A DNA stretch of 64,000 nucleotides from Ypsolopha sequella (GCA_934047225.1 OW203984.1:4597201-4661200), one strand, 5' to 3'; positions 23,231 through 35,640 are shown, counted from the stretch's first letter. The notes: generated by a model from the letters alone, not told the origin. Numbers and translations are program-made.

Positions 23231-23361
23231 ACAACAAAAATAACAGTTTTAAATATTTTCGAGATATACTTCGGCCCACTTTGGGGCCGGCATCAGTCGA
23301 ATGTGGGCCGAAGTGGGCCGAAATATATCTCGAAAATATTTAAAATTATTATTTTTGTTGT
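23231..23361. mobile_element. Foldback with TTCGGCCCAC centre
   Basis: Arms of about 48 bp (ACAACAAAAATAA... to TTCGGCCCA) pair with the right side. The loop reads GGCCGGCATCAGTCG. Similar centres with GGGCC and GGCATCAG or CGTCATCAG occur at 37670-37690 and 38090-38115, suggesting one family of foldbacks. Confidence 0.55.
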
Positions 23362-25883
23362 GTTCATAATTATTAAACTAAATGAAAAGCTTATTATAGC
23401 AAAATAAAAAATAGTACATTACGATACGAGAGCGATGAAACGTTTTCTGACGAGTGTGAGTTTGCAATCACACGAGTCGAGAAAAAGTTTCTCGCACGAG
23501 TTTCGTATAATTTTTTATAGCACAAGTGCGGAAAATGCCGACTTTACGCACGCATTTTACGCACGGTGTGCTATAAAAAATATTTCATTATTTATATATG
23601 ACATCGGAGAAATGTTTATCCAGGCACTGGTGTCGATGACATAGTAAGTAATTAATTAACTATGAAATTGTCGAAATTTTCTTAAAGATTCATTCAATAT
23701 CTAGCTATTTCCATTATTTGTTTTTTGTCTAAGATTTGCTTTCCAGGTTGTACCTATATCAGCGTATTAAATTTTGTTTTAATTTTCAGTTTGATTACAA
23801 AAATTAAATCTTCAAAGACACTTCGTCCTAAATGTCATTTATTTCCATAATAAGATTTGTAATATTTTATTACAGCTGACACTTAAAAAAAAAAAAATTA
23901 AAATCGCTGTTAACGTAATGTTGTCTCATTCATACACATTCTTTTCCATAAAATATGGATTTGTCATTCCTAAAAGAAAGTGCAAAAATGTTTGTATTGA
24001 AAATTGAGTTTTCTTCAAATTATCTATAGAAAACGGCAATTTTATAGTTAATTTTATAGTTAATGACCTAATAATTTATTATTGGCGTAGCCAGGCAGGG
24101 TGCAGGGGTGAGCCCTCCCCAGAAAATCCAGTGCCCCCCCCAGAAAAATCGATACGCGTGAATTAGATTTGAATATGTCAAACGTCAGTGTTTAGTTCTA
24201 CTTGATGCAAAATGAAGTGATCAATGTCGGGTGCTACAGACTCTTAATGAATTGCTAAAGTCTGAACGTGTGATTAAGGGAAATTTCAGGACAAATGTTA
24301 AGTAATTTACGATTCCTATGGAAATTCTATAAAAAAAAAACACCGTATTGAAACGGATAATGTGACTTTTTTTCGTTCGTGATTGACTGGAATTGTCTGG
24401 AATTTTGTAATGAAACTTATGTAACCTAATAGGTACACACCTATGTGACGTCATTAAACTGAAAATAACGGTAAAAGAAGACCCAATTAAAATTTCTGGT
24501 TGAAACGAATTGGGGAAAATTTGTCTAGAATTAATTCTCTCTTTTTTATCTATTTCTGACTTTCTTGAACTCTGAAAACAGGTCGTGTCAAAATGGTCGA
24601 GGGGTCGAGCATACCTGTTTTCCTGTACTTAAGGGACAATGTCGTCGTCGCCGCCTCTACGAACGAACGACCAACTTTGTAGTGTTCTTCATTTTGATAT
24701 TCGTCTTCCCGCGAGCAAAACTCACAGAGCAAGTTGTAATTTAGAATTCGTTCATTTTTTAAACTTCAATGAGCAATCTTTCTCAGCTTTTGGATAAAAA
24801 ATCAATTTTGGTATGTCATTTTGATAATAATTTTTTTCATGCTTTCGATCCGATTGCTTAAGGTATTTAAGTATTTACAGGAATTGACATCATCATATTA
24901 GATTGAATAATGCTCCTTGAGCCTTTAGGATGCGTTCAAGAAAATTAAAAAAATATAAAGAAATATGTGCTGATGGACTTCACTGAAGGTCAAATGAAAG
25001 ACATCGCTTTTTTTATTTTATAAAGAATATGCACCCTTATCTTAAAATCTTGCTATTAAAAACAGATAATGGAAGTTATTCCTACAAACGGTTTGCGAAT
25101 CGTAAATATTGGCAAAAAAAAGGCCAATTGTGCTTCAATCAAAACTCGTAGTAAAATAAGACGGTTATTCCAAGCATTTCAGTCCTTCAATCATATTCTT
25201 TTTAGAGATAAGCTCGCCTATGTACGTGATATATCTAAGTACAATGTGCAAATAATATGTTTTTTCGTGTACAGTAAAGGATATGAATATGAATATTCTA
25301 CATATTTATTTTTATAGCAAGTACAAAGTTTCTTTTTAAAAATCTGTTTAATTGCACGTGACACAAAATCTAGCTTTTTAAAAACTGCTACGTTCTAAAC
25401 TTGGAACTCGAAAACGAGTGTCCGTTGCGTCATTTTGCATTGCTTTATCGATCTAGCGCAGCAAGTACATTTACCCGGAACGGATAAAGTTATGAACTTC
25501 CAATTTGGAATTGTCATAAACATAAACTTTACTCACTTACAATACGAGTGACGCCAACAGTGACGCCCCTTCCAACAATGCCCCACTTGCCCGACTAGTT
25601 TTATGACTTAATTAAAATTTTCGAACCCTTCAAAATAATCGTCACGAAAATCGTCAAATATATAGTTGTAATAAGTAATGGACTGTTTGTTGAGAAATTT
25701 AAGGTTTAATATAAAAGAAAAGAGCATCAAAGAAAAGAGTAAAGGAAGTTACAGAAATTTCATGTTGGTGGTCCTGGTATCGCCACCGAGCTGCGGGGGA
25801 CTCCCCGGTCAATCCTGATGCTGGCCAGCTAAGCATATAAACGCACTATTTGTGATTATATATTATAGTTTTAATTGATAATT
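23362..25883. other. Non-coding spacer
   Basis: About 2.5 kb with no gene I can support. A C-rich block (24100-24150, CTCCCC...CCCCCCC) resembles the end of a decayed DNA transposon beginning GGCGTAGCCAGG. A 60-codon minus frame at 24550-24732 has no family resemblance. Confidence 0.4.
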
Positions 25884-25989
25884 GATACCGATGACGGCGA
25901 GGTTTGAATGTAGCTATACGTGAATTCTATCCAGATGATACCGATGACGGCGAGGTTTGAATGTAGCTATACTTGAAATCTATCCAGAT
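25884..25989. repeat. 53-bp direct duplication
   Basis: Two adjacent copies of a 53-bp unit beginning GATACCGATGACGGCGAGG, differing at a few positions near the end (TATACGTGAATTC against TATACTTGAAATC). Confidence 0.8.
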
Positions 25990-27120
25990 AAGACAGACTG
26001 GACAGAGATTTTCTTCATTTTACTTTTAGCGTCAATTTCGAAGATTAAAATGTGACAGACAGCCTGACAGAATAAATTAACAAAAAAAAATACATAAAAA
26101 CCACTAACCTGTATACTACTAGAGGTCAGTGATCGAGACTTATATGTTTGCTATCTAAGGAAAAAGTTTCATCAAGATCGTCACAAAAACCTGAACCAAC
26201 CACACAGTTTCTGTGTTCTGCGGTTCAAACAATTAAAATAATCAGAACGGCGACAGCTTGGATCTTTACACACACACAGATGGCCTGTATGCAAAAACTT
26301 TATTGCACAAAGTAATTCACAATGCACAAAGACGAACTTAAGGGGGTTATCTACTGTCCAAAAGAAGTCTCAAGTTAAATAAATTAGTTTAACAATTTTG
26401 GCACCTTTTTCTAGATTTTGGACTATCAGAAACGTCATTGGAGGAATTTCACTCGAAAGAAATAATTATTGTTAATAAATTTACACTTTTTTATATTTTG
26501 ACAAATTGAAATAGCATACAAACTTCAAAAATACTTATTTAGATGGGTTTTAATAATACCTAAATAACTGGTTATGGATATTTTCATAGCTATTTTAGGT
26601 TATTTTGTATTAATTTAAAACCAACTTTTTGTCTATTTTCCCCGATTCCGTCCCTCTCGCACTGCGCGTCTTTCCGCCTGGAGTAACGGGGACCTTTGTA
26701 CGGACATCCAAGATCCAAGATCCAAGCCGTCGTCGTCGCGTAGATTACAGTGAACGCAGAACGAAGGACGCGGAATCCAAAACGCGGCTCTGTGTGGTCG
26801 GCTCCTAAGGATTTTTCCATGGAGTAGGAAGGCCCGTCTTAACTAACACTTCTGGGATATAAAAATCAATAAATTGATATTTACGTCCCTGCTGAATGGG
26901 GACATGGCTTTTATCTCAAGTTTCAGTTCAGTTCATTCTGTTTAACGTTATGGCTTTATTATACGTATATTGAATTTATTTAACGGAGAGAAGAACTAAG
27001 GAAATGGCGGCCCCGGGGAGGAAATTATCATTTTTCTTCAGATAACTGGGGTCACTTCTGTTGTGATTTATTCACGATCGCGGAAAGCTGTATTTGAATT
27101 ATTACAATAATAAGTGAAAA
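25990..27120. other. Non-coding spacer with a LINE 3' end
   Basis: No gene. At 26290-26350 there is a LINE terminus in minus sense (AAAAACTTTATTGCACAAAG, then AATGCACAAAGACGAACTTA), also seen at 50130-50210. At 26640-26690 the CCTCTCGCACTGCGCG motif of another repeat family occurs. Confidence 0.4.
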
Positions 27121-27124
27121 TAAT

Positions 27125-27815
27125 TGCAGGGTAGATTATGTATCGTTAATTGAGCACATTGCAGTAAAAATAAAACTTTTTGGTTAAATTAATTTTTCAG
27201 TATTTAAGGTCTTTCAATTTAAATGGAAAGTAATTTAGGAGGTGATTCAGTATCGTTAATACATCACATTCCACTTCAAAGCACTTTTTTTGCACAAACT
27301 TTTTTTTCACTTCTCAGTACAAAGTGGTCCGATCAGTTGACTCAGTTTGTATGGACAAGTGAAGAAAAAGTTTGTGCATAAAAAAGTACTTTGAAGTTTA
27401 ATGTGATGTATTAACGAAACTGAATCACCTCCTAAATTACTTTCCATTTAAATTGAAAGACCTTATATAGTGGTACAGTCATTGAGTCGACTTCTATAGA
27501 AAAGTGAAAACAAAGTCTGCGAAAATAAAATATTTTTCTTTGATATGTGATCCATAATGAATACTGGATCACCCCTGATTTTTTTCACTTTGATTTGTAG
27601 GACGATTTTATGTATCGTTAATTGAGCACATTGCAGTAAAAATACAACTTTTTGGTTAAATTAATTTTTTAGTTTCCAGTATATAGTGGTTCAGTCAGTT
27701 GAGTCGACTTCTATAGAAAAGTGAAAAAAATATATTTTTCTTTGATATGTAATCCATAATGAATACTGAATAACCCCTTGAATTTTTTTCACTTTGATTT
27801 GTAGGACCTTATATA
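27125..27815 (+). repeat. Duplicated 215-bp repeat, one copy split by a MITE
   Basis: Two collinear copies share GTATCGTTAATTGAGCACATTG, AACTTTTTGGTTAAATTAA and GAGTCGACTTCTATAGAAAAG and end TTTTTTCACTTTGATTTGTAGGA. The first copy is split by the palindromic MITE at 27205-27465. The second runs about 27600-27815. A third, inverted copy is at 49045-49295. Confidence 0.7.
27205..27465. mobile_element. Palindromic MITE, copy 2
   Basis: Same family as 1622-1888: TAAGGTCTTTCAATTTAAAT at one end and its complement at the other, with a perfect-looking long hairpin between. Its insertion into a duplicated repeat dates it after that duplication. Confidence 0.8.
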
Positions 27816-27977
27816 ATAAGAATAAAGAATAAAGAAGAAAGATTGTTTATTTCCACAAAAAAAAAAAGGAATAAAAAAGTAAATTACAACTAGCACAGAC
27901 AATGCTTTTTGTGGAAAAAAGAGACATGCTCGGCATGTTCTCATACGAAAAACAGATTAGCGCTGGTTTTCAGCAGG
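27816..27977 (-). mobile_element. LINE 3' end fragment
   Basis: Plus strand reads AATAAGAATAAAGAATAAAGA, then TTGTTTATTTCCACAAAAA, the mirror image of a LINE 3' end with its microsatellite tail. No coding part. Confidence 0.4.
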
Positions 27978-28465
27978 CTATGGGGTCATAGCACTTGCTA
28001 CGCCGTAGCAAAAAGGTCTTTAAAGCGGGAAAACTATGGGGTCGTAGCAATTGCTACGACGTAGCAAAAAGGTCTTAAAAAGCGGGAAAGCTATGGGGTC
28101 ATAGCACTTGCTACGACGTAGCAAAAAGGTCTATAAAGCGGGAAAGCTATATGGTCATAGCACTTGCTACGACGTAGCAAAAAGGTCTATAAAGCGGGAA
28201 AACTATGGGGTCATAGCACTTGCTACGACGTAGCAAAAAGGTCTATAAAGCGGGAAAGCTATGGGGTCATAGCAATTACTACGACGTAGCAAAAAGGTCT
28301 ATAAAGCGGGAAAGCTATGGGGTCATAGCAATTACTACGACGTAGCAAAAAGGTCTATAAAGCGGGAAAGCTATGGGGTCATAGCACTTGCTACGACGTA
28401 GCAAAAAGGTCTATAAAGCGGGAAAGCTATGGGGTCATAGCAATTACTACGACGTAGCAAAAAGG
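27978..28465. repeat. 56-bp satellite, nine units
   Basis: Units start at 27978, 28034, 28091, 28147, 28203, 28259, 28315, 28371 and 28427; the last is partial. Each unit carries two dyads, CTATGgggtCATAG and GCTACGaCGTAGC, and a linker AAAAAGGTCTATAAAGCGGGAA. Most units differ at one to four positions; the clearest variation is the CACTTGC/CAATTAC alternation. No gene. Confidence 0.9.
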
Positions 28466-29528
28466 CGGGGCATACTCCTGCCAAATTAGCAGTTCTATAT
28501 GTTAAATAGGAGAAAATAATCGTAAATAAATAATTACAATTATAATTACTAAAATTCTTCAAAAATAATACGGGGAACTTATTTGTTGTTAGAATATTAT
28601 ATCCAATGTAGCCAAGTTATATATATTTTTTATTTGCGTACTTAATTAAATCAATCGGATCTTGGTTTAATTTGGAATTTGTTATTAATTTAGTAAAAAA
28701 TTCTTGATAAAAATCAAAAATACATATTCAGCTATCACATTCCAAATATTCTGTAGTTTATTACATATTAATTCTTATCTTATATTAATTCCTTTAATAA
28801 TGCCATAAAGGCGAAACCGGTCAGGAAGTTTTAAATAAATTTGTGGGATAGTACAAGTGATTTTCTGTTCATTGTTTATTATATACTTTTTAATTTATTT
28901 TTACTATCAAGACATCTGAATTGATTCGTACCTTAATCTCAGCTTTGCAGGGCAAATACAAAAGAGATAATCAGACCATAACCGGGACCGTATTTGAAGG
29001 CTTGCATTCCAAAATGACGTTTAAAATACATTTCCTCTCCCGCCGACCGCCCGCCCTCGGAGCCGTTCAATTGGAACATTGGCCTGATAAATAATTTCTA
29101 CTTGTTCCCGCACACTTCCTCTCGCCGGTCATAAGGCTTGTTTATTTCCGAATGACAGTTTGCTTGAGGCGTGGTTTTGCTGATAAATGGAGGATATTAC
29201 GTTATTGCAGAGATCGAAAGGGCTCTGGGTACCGGTTGGTTTTGAAGAGGGAATCTGGCCAATTTATGCTTGGAGAGGGAGCAGCCATCTGGGGGAGCAG
29301 AAACGTAATTCTGTAGGTAAAATATTGAAGTACTTTGATAAATGCATACGTAAAAAGTAGTCGCCTGAGATAGAAAACTGTACTAGTTTGTAGGTACACC
29401 GTTGAGGTGTACTTTGATACTTATTGGTAAAATGATTTCGCCTGAGAAAATTAGTGATACCGAAGATTCAATAAGAGAGTATTTTTAAATAGTTTTTCAA
29501 TGCATGTGCTCGTAAAGGCCCACTTTTT
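28466..29528. other. Non-coding spacer
   Basis: No gene. A segment at 28795-28880 (TGCCATAAAGGCGAAACCGG...) resembles similar GCGAAACCGG segments at 34440 and 36150, a minor repeat motif. The GC-rich patch at 29035-29130 has no open frame of note. Confidence 0.4.
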
Positions 29529-29859
29529 ATGCATCAAAACCGAACAGAAAGTCGATTATTTTGCCCTAGGGCTTTATTATTATTATTTTATTTATTTGTT
29601 TGCAATGGTTGGCTAACCTGCAGCCTTTCCTGTGTACCATAGATGTTATAATTTTTTTCCACTGTTTAACGGCTCTGGATACAATCCTTTTGAGCCAATC
29701 ATAATTTAAAGTTCATAAGATTATATTTGTTTTTATTTCCTCACACTATGCATTGGAAAACGTAGTATGATACACGGGCGTAGAAGCAATAAATTACTCG
29801 GTTACGTTTATCGTCCTCGTAATTTATTCCTTTGCGCCCTTGTAGCATAAACTACTATT
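29529..29859 (-). repeat. Interspersed repeat AGTTCATGCTACAAGGGCG, copy 2
   Basis: Inverse copy of 22588-22925, from CCGAACAGAAAGTCGA to TGTAGCATAAACTACTAT. It is well conserved along its length. Confidence 0.7.
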
Positions 29860-30561
29860 AAAGTAAAATTATGTTTTAATAAAAACAGAGACTCTCGGCA
29901 CTTCTCTTCTATCTATCATTTTTTGTGGTTTAAAACTAATAATTGTTGATCTAACTTTAAGTTTGATATTATGCAGAAAGTCAGCTTGTATAAGCAGAAT
30001 CTCCCAATATGACAGAATCCATAGTGGACGCCTTAGTACTGGACATATCTTTTCAAAATGGTTCAATTATCTGAAGCCAGTAAGTATTAATTAGTAATTC
30101 AACATCTAGACCTCAAAGGAATCACAATCTTCGTAATCTCTAATATCAGGTGGATAGCAGACTCAGCTTTCTACAGATTGCATCGCAAGCATAGCCATAC
30201 ATAGTATCTAGAGATACAATAGAACGGCATTTTTGCAAGTTTCGAAAGTTACAATTAGCGATAGGTTTGAATTTTGAATAAGTATACATTATGAATTGTT
30301 GCGATTAAATATTAAGTATGTAAAAATTTAATTTTTGTTACATTTTGGAACAAGAAACCGGTGATTTGATAGGTGGACAGCATTTACGGTAAAATTATGG
30401 AATAATTAATTAATTACCTTAAATTGAAATTGGCGTTTGCGTCGAGATTGTGTTCATAAATTGTGACCATGAGACTCAGTTCTGTTTATGTTGTACAGTT
30501 TTAGTATTTAACATGCGTTTTTGATACGAGTACACAAAGAAAAATATAAAATTCAACGTTT
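29860..30561. other. Non-coding spacer
   Basis: AT-rich sequence without a gene. The minus frame at 29869-30066 (ending near a SPY/WILSYW-like segment) could be a trace of a LINE C-terminus, but it is too short to call. Confidence 0.35.
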
Positions 30562-30936
30562 AACGTCAGTAGCTTAGCGCAAAGTGCATAACTTAACTTT
30601 GTTTTTCTTGTTTATAAATTTAAAATTAAAAAGCATTTTGGTCTATGGCATTTGACGCCAATAGTTCAGTATAAGTGAGATTTATAAAGCAAGAGTTTGT
30701 AATTGTATACACAATTAGTTATGATCTTCTCAAAACCAACTTAAAATGCTGTTTTAACATAGTTTGGACAAGATCATGACAAATTGTGCATTAAATTTCA
30801 AACGTATGCTTTATAAACCCCACTAATACTGAACTATTGGCGTCAACTGCCACATACCGAAATGTTTCTCAATTTTTAACTTCTAAACAAGAAATACAAA
30901 GTTAAGTTATGCACTTTGCACTAAGCGACTGACGTT
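30562..30936. mobile_element. Foldback element AACGTCAGT, copy 1
   Basis: A 375-bp inverted repeat. The arms include AGCGCAAAGTGCATAACTTAAC, GGACAAGATCATGAC and TATAAAGCAA with their complements. A second, shorter copy lies at 34556-34897. No coding capacity. Confidence 0.75.
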
Positions 30937-31525
30937 TTAATCTTAAGGTTAATTTTAGATTTTTCATGTTTTTTGTGTAACTTAAACTTTTTAAATGAGA
31001 AATTAGATACATTATTAATTAAAAAACAAAATCTAATATTTCAAACTTCACTACACTTTAAGCAAAAAAAGTGTGCACTATTTTCACCGACTTAAGTATC
31101 ACCATCTTCGTCAATATGTACCTCTAGAACCGTAAACAACCCTATGATCTCAAGTCAAAAAGCTCCTCCGGGACCTGCGGTAAGGCGGGGGTTGGGAGGT
31201 GGGGGGAGTTACATAAAATAATAAAGAGGATCCGTAGACGATCCTCACTAATTGGGGCGAGGCGTCTCACTGTCCGACCCGGTCGGAGTCCGGTGCACTT
31301 GACATTAACCGTGTCCGGAGAGAGACCTGATTCAGGACAGATACGGACAGACCGTTACTCTTTCCAGGGCTTTATAAAATCCACAATAGAATAGAATAAT
31401 TATTTATTAAAGCATCAACAGCTCACTTTGTTAGTAAAACTGTGTTGTAAGAAAATGTACAACAAAAAAAAATATGCATATAATAATTTGGGGAGGTGGT
31501 GTAGTAACTTCCACACCGCTCTACC
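30937..31525. other. Non-coding spacer
   Basis: No gene. A G-rich run at 31185-31210 and a GC-rich block to 31380 stand out from the AT-rich surroundings. At 31385-31440 there is a LINE terminus in minus sense. Confidence 0.35.
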
Positions 31526-32535
31526 CAGTGTTGCCAGATGAGGAAACTCATATTACAGTGCTGAGGCAACTACTATATAATCTGTGGTTGAGGGCTCAAA
31601 ATTACAGTGTTTGGGCACAGATTATATAGTAGTTACTACGTAACAGATACTTCTCTTCCTTGTAAAACGAAAATACCTACCAGAATTGCACGCTACGCTA
31701 TAGCTACACTATATACTGTCAGGAAATACATGCAAAAATGCATCAAAGGGGCTCGACTTAGCGTTGATAATACTAAGTACAGCGCGCGGTATAGCGGCGT
31801 CGTCGGCGCGACACGTCCGCCGTGCGTTTTCGATAGGGTCGACACGACCGACGAGTCGAAAAGAAAAAAAGTTTTGGTAGGCAAGTTCTTTTATTTAATT
31901 TACAAAATATTGATTGATGTACAGATCAATCAATATTTTGTAAATTAAATAAAATTTAATTTACCGTTTACAGATCGTTCACAGTTTATTTACCTCTTGG
32001 CTGATCGAAAATGATTCTTAAGTATTGGACATAGAACAGCTGTCAGAGGTAAAATAACTGTGAACGGTCTGCATGATACTTTCTTTTTCGCTTCGGGTTG
32101 TGGTAAACATTTAGTTTAAATTAATACTTTCAAAATTATAATGATTAACGGTTTTCCGTATACCAACTAAAAATATATTATCTTAATTAAACGTAGGTAA
32201 TTGAGTTCTGTTCCACACACACCACGCGTGCACGACGCGACGCGCGACGCCCCGGGTGGCAGCCCACTGGCGGGAAATCACTCTGGTTATGCCTAATTAT
32301 TATTACCAATCGCGGCAGCTACGCTCGAGTGACGGGGCCCTGGTTTGGGACCAAATTACAGTAGAATTCATTCATTTTCATATTTTTCGCCATTTTCAAC
32401 TAACTTATGTGACTTTTTGCATTAGAAAATTACAGTGTCTCCATACACTGTAATTTTATTAAATGCTACAGTGTACAGTAGATCGTGTTAAATTACAGTA
32501 GATCTACTGTAATTACAGTGTTTCTGGCAACACTG
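31526..32535. mobile_element. Non-autonomous hAT-like transposon, 1010 bp
   Basis: Ends are CAGTGTTGCCAGA and TCTGGCAACACTG, a perfect 13-bp inverted repeat. The 8-bp flanks are GCTCTACC at 31518-31525 and CCTCTACC at 32536-32543, one mismatch. Sub-terminal ACAGTG/CACTGT and ATTACAG motifs repeat near both ends, as in hAT elements. The interior has a CpG-rich block (31780-31870), a long hairpin (31888-31950) and another GC-rich block (32215-32345). A 113-codon frame inside has no domain I recognise. Confidence 0.8.
31888..31950. repeat. Perfect-looking hairpin inside the hAT element
   Basis: TTTATTTAATTTACAAAATA and following bases pair with the complement across a short GTACA centre. Arms are about 28 bp. 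Confidence 0.75.
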
Positions 32536-32744
32536 CCTCTACCTGATGTTTCGCAGCAATGACTTACATATGTGCAGTTCAGTCTGCTTGCAATTGTATC
32601 CAGGATGCTATTGGTGCCAACCCGCACCCTGCGCACCATGTAATGGTGCTTTTGCGCATTGTTGCATAGAAACAATCTACTCGCACCTCCGCGAACAGCC
32701 CTGATGCTCTGCAGGCATTATTATATTGTACTTGGAGGACATTA
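32536..32744. other. Non-coding spacer
   Basis: No gene recognised; about 210 bp between the hAT element and a LINE. Confidence 0.3.
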
Positions 32745-33200
32745 TAAGGCTTTTGAGTATAGTAAGCCTACAGGCTGCATGTGTAAAAAGTTCAAAATGC
32801 TCTGAAGAGTTTTAACATTACGTAAGCAATGTGTTATGTGGTAGAGCTGATGCCGGGCTCGACTGTGGAGGTACCACCATCTTATTTGGAGACCCCGAGA
32901 ACTCGAAGTAATACGGGGGAGAGTAAGAGGACAGCTCATAGGCAAAAAACCAGGAGGCCCACCATGCCTGGGACCGATGGATGGCGGTATATCCATCCCT
33001 AATAGCCGGGCCTTATATGGAACAGACTGGTGACGGGCAGCGGCGTCACTGGTGCGAGGGTTCCAGCACCGCGCTCATCAACCCGCCTGCCCAGCGTGTT
33101 TGAGTATAGGCAATTCTTCCAGGATTACCGCCGGGAGTGGCAAAGCCCTGGAAAGGCTTATGTCCAGCTGTGGACGAACTAGGCTGACGGATGGATGGAT
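32745..33200 (+). mobile_element. LINE C-terminal coding fragment and 3' UTR
   Basis: On the plus strand a frame ends VVELMPGSTVEVPPSYLETP, then an Arg/Lys-rich stretch and PGTDGWRYIHP with the stop at about 33000. The 3' UTR follows (CGGCGTCACTGGTGCGAGGG) and ends in GGATGGATGG at 33190. A parallel copy in inverse orientation is at 49826-50461. The ORF is not a typical reverse-transcriptase tail. Whether it is a gag-like or fusion protein is unknown. Confidence 0.55.
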
Positions 33201-33356
33201 ATTGAGGAACGTGCAAACCTGCGAGCCAACATGTTCGCTCCCACCGACAACGCCCTCAATCCTCTTTCGATGTCCGCAACGTCCTTGAGGTCGGGAGTCA
33301 GTATATGGGCTAGATATACAAGTGACTTTTTGATCATCGTCCAAATTCATACTCGA

Positions 33357-33533
33357 AAGTTCACAAGATTATATTTGTTTTCATTTCCTCACACTATGCA
33401 TTGAAAAACGTAGTATGATACACGGGCGTAAAAGCAATAAATTACTCGGTTACGTTTAAAACACTTGCTACGCTCGTGTTTTAAATCGTCCTCGTAATTT
33501 ATTCCTTTTCACCCTAGTAGCATAAACTACTAT
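33357..33533 (-). repeat. Interspersed repeat AGTTCATGCTACAAGGGCG, copy 3, partial
   Basis: It shares GTTCACAAGATTATATTTG and the segment through GTAGCATAAACTACTAT with copy 2. It carries an extra AAACACTTGCTACGCTCGTGTTT palindrome (23 bp, centre TACG) also seen in part in copy 1. Confidence 0.6.
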
Positions 33534-34555
33534 AATGCTCACGCTTACTATGTTACATCCGACCCTGGTCCTGCTGAGCTCGTCTATGTTCAGTGGTTAT
33601 TGGTGATGGATGACATGACACGACATCTTATGTTTTTTTATCTAATTCCATACTACAAAGGCAATAACAACATCAAACGCGGTTTTATAAGTACCTACAT
33701 TGTTTGACCGATATGACATTACAACACCGCAATTCTGCACTGTGATTCGCCAAATTGATTGTGACACCGCTAGATAAAACCAATCACAAACGGCGACGAG
33801 TAAAGAGAGCGTGGTTTAATTTGTTAAAATATCCTTTCAGATCTGTAACTCATACAGTCTACGAGCTAGAGACCCGTGACATACGGACGGACGGACACAC
33901 AGACAGACGGACAGCAGAGTGACATTAATAGGTCTCCGTTTTACCGTTTGGGTACGGAACCCTAAAAATAAATGCACCTGCCCATACTAAATTCATAGTA
34001 GGCTTACGCTGTTCAATATGATCAGTAGAATACGTAGTTTTATTTAAATATACTTATTTACACCGGTTATACATATTTTGTATATTTTTTCGGTATACCT
34101 TACTTTAAAAGTCCCTTTTTAGTAAAAACAATCAATCTGTTTTTCTGTAACAAAAACTAATCTCTCCCGCCCTCAAGGGAAATTTAAGACAAGATATTAG
34201 AGAACTCTTGCGCGTGCCGGGACACAAGTACAACTAGAACAAGCTATGTTTTATCCTTGGAAATAATGAAGACTCGGACTAACAAGGTTTTTGCTGAGTA
34301 ATTTATTTATGTATAGAAAATGGTCAATATAGTCGCACAAATTTCTTGATAGTTCATTTCCCATATTCTATGTCTCTTAGAAAAATCGTCACGCCGGAAA
34401 CTTTTTCATAACTTTTACAAGGTTCTCATCAAGGATGGCGTGAGGCGAAACCGGTTGGAGTTACCTATTCAGTGATATTATGAAATAGAAACAATACTAG
34501 TGTTTTTATCAAGATATTGATGATGTTTACCCAAGTGCCGACAATCGCTAGTTAC
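33534..34555. other. Non-coding spacer with a repeat tail
   Basis: No gene. 33860-33972 is the tail of the moth repeat (GACGGACGGACACACAGAC and GGTACGGAACCCTAAAAA). 34438-34510 has the GCGAAACCGGTTGGAG motif. Confidence 0.4.
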
Positions 34556-34897
34556 ATTAAGGTTTAGCTCAAAGTAGATAACTTAACTTTGTTTTTCTTT
34601 TTTAGAAATTTAAAATTGAAAAGCATTTGCGTCTGTAGCATTTGCTTCAGCAAGTTTGAAATTGTATAAACGATTAGTCATAATCTTGTCAAAACCAACA
34701 TAAAATGTTGTTTTAACTTTGTTTGGACAAGATCATGACTAAATGTAAATTAAATTTCAAACTCATGCTTTATAAACCTCACCAATAATGAACTATTGGC
34801 GTCAACGGCCACATAACCAATTTGTTTTTAAATTTTTAACTTCCAAGCAAGAAAAACAAAGCTAAGTTATGCATTTTTCCGTAAATGACTGACGTTT
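34556..34897. mobile_element. Foldback element AACGTCAGT, copy 2
   Basis: Diverged copy of 30562-30936 with the same order of arm segments (ATAACTTAACTTTG, AAAATGTTGTTTTAAC, GGCGTCAACGGCCACATA). The left extremity is eroded. Confidence 0.65.
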
Positions 34898-35013
34898 GAT
34901 CTCAATCAAAACATGAAGTTTGAAATAACAAACGAAAAGGCACCGCCTGCACTTTTTCCCATTGAATAACACACTGAAATGGTTAATATCCTATCCCTAT
35001 TATAATTGATTTA

Positions 35014-35419
35014 ATGTGGATGGTCCAAGGTAGTTTTAATAAAAACTTGTGAGAACCAATAACGACAACAGAAGTATTATTATTTAATTCTATTACCTTT
35101 TTCCACACGTTCCATCAACTTTACACCCGCGAATATCCAGTTTTTCTTAAAAACAAAATGTTTTAACAGTCTAATTTTGCAATTTAAAACTTTCATACAT
35201 TGGATTACAAAAGTTTTAAATAACAAAATTAGATTCTAAAAAAGTTTGTTTGTAAAAAAACTGATTATTCGCGGGTGTAAAGTTGATGGAACGTGTGGAA
35301 AAAGGTAACAGAATTAAATAATAATACTTCTGTACGTAGTAATACTCTATATTCTCTGCTTCTGTGGTCGTTATTGGTTCCCACAAGTTTGTATGAAGAT
35401 TGCCTTGGACCATCCACAT
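35014..35419. mobile_element. Large foldback element
   Basis: A 406-bp inverted repeat with ends ATGTGGATGGTCCAAGG and CCTTGGACCATCCACAT. Inner arms include CCACACGTTCCATCAACTTT and its complement. No coding capacity; the short frames on each strand mirror each other. Confidence 0.75.
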
Positions 35420-35479
35420 CAAATAGGCGCCACTTTCCGGAAGTCCATTATCAAGTTATTGATATATTAATGACTATCT

Positions 35480-35640
35480 TTTGCCCGTAGCTTCACCTAC
35501 CCTGATTTCGTTTGCATTTCCCCGGGATAAAAAGTATCCTATATCACTCTCCGGTCCATAAACTATCTCTATGCAAAAAATCACGTCGATCCGTTGCTCC
35601 GTTGCTGCGTGGAAAAAGGACAAACCAACAAACCAACATT
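35480..35640 (+). repeat. Widespread lepidopteran repeat
   Basis: Contains GGGATAAAAAGTATCCTATAT and a following AAACTATCTCTATGCAAAAAA, a pattern I know as a common moth interspersed repeat. Ends not resolved. Confidence 0.4.

Noticed and set aside
24550..24732. 60-codon minus frame starting MLCEFCSREDEY
   Set aside because: Cys pair noted, but no family resemblance, no neighbouring exon signals and no repeat of it elsewhere.
31607..31948. 113-codon plus frame
   Set aside because: It lies inside a non-autonomous hAT element, spans a perfect hairpin at its end, and has no recognisable domain.
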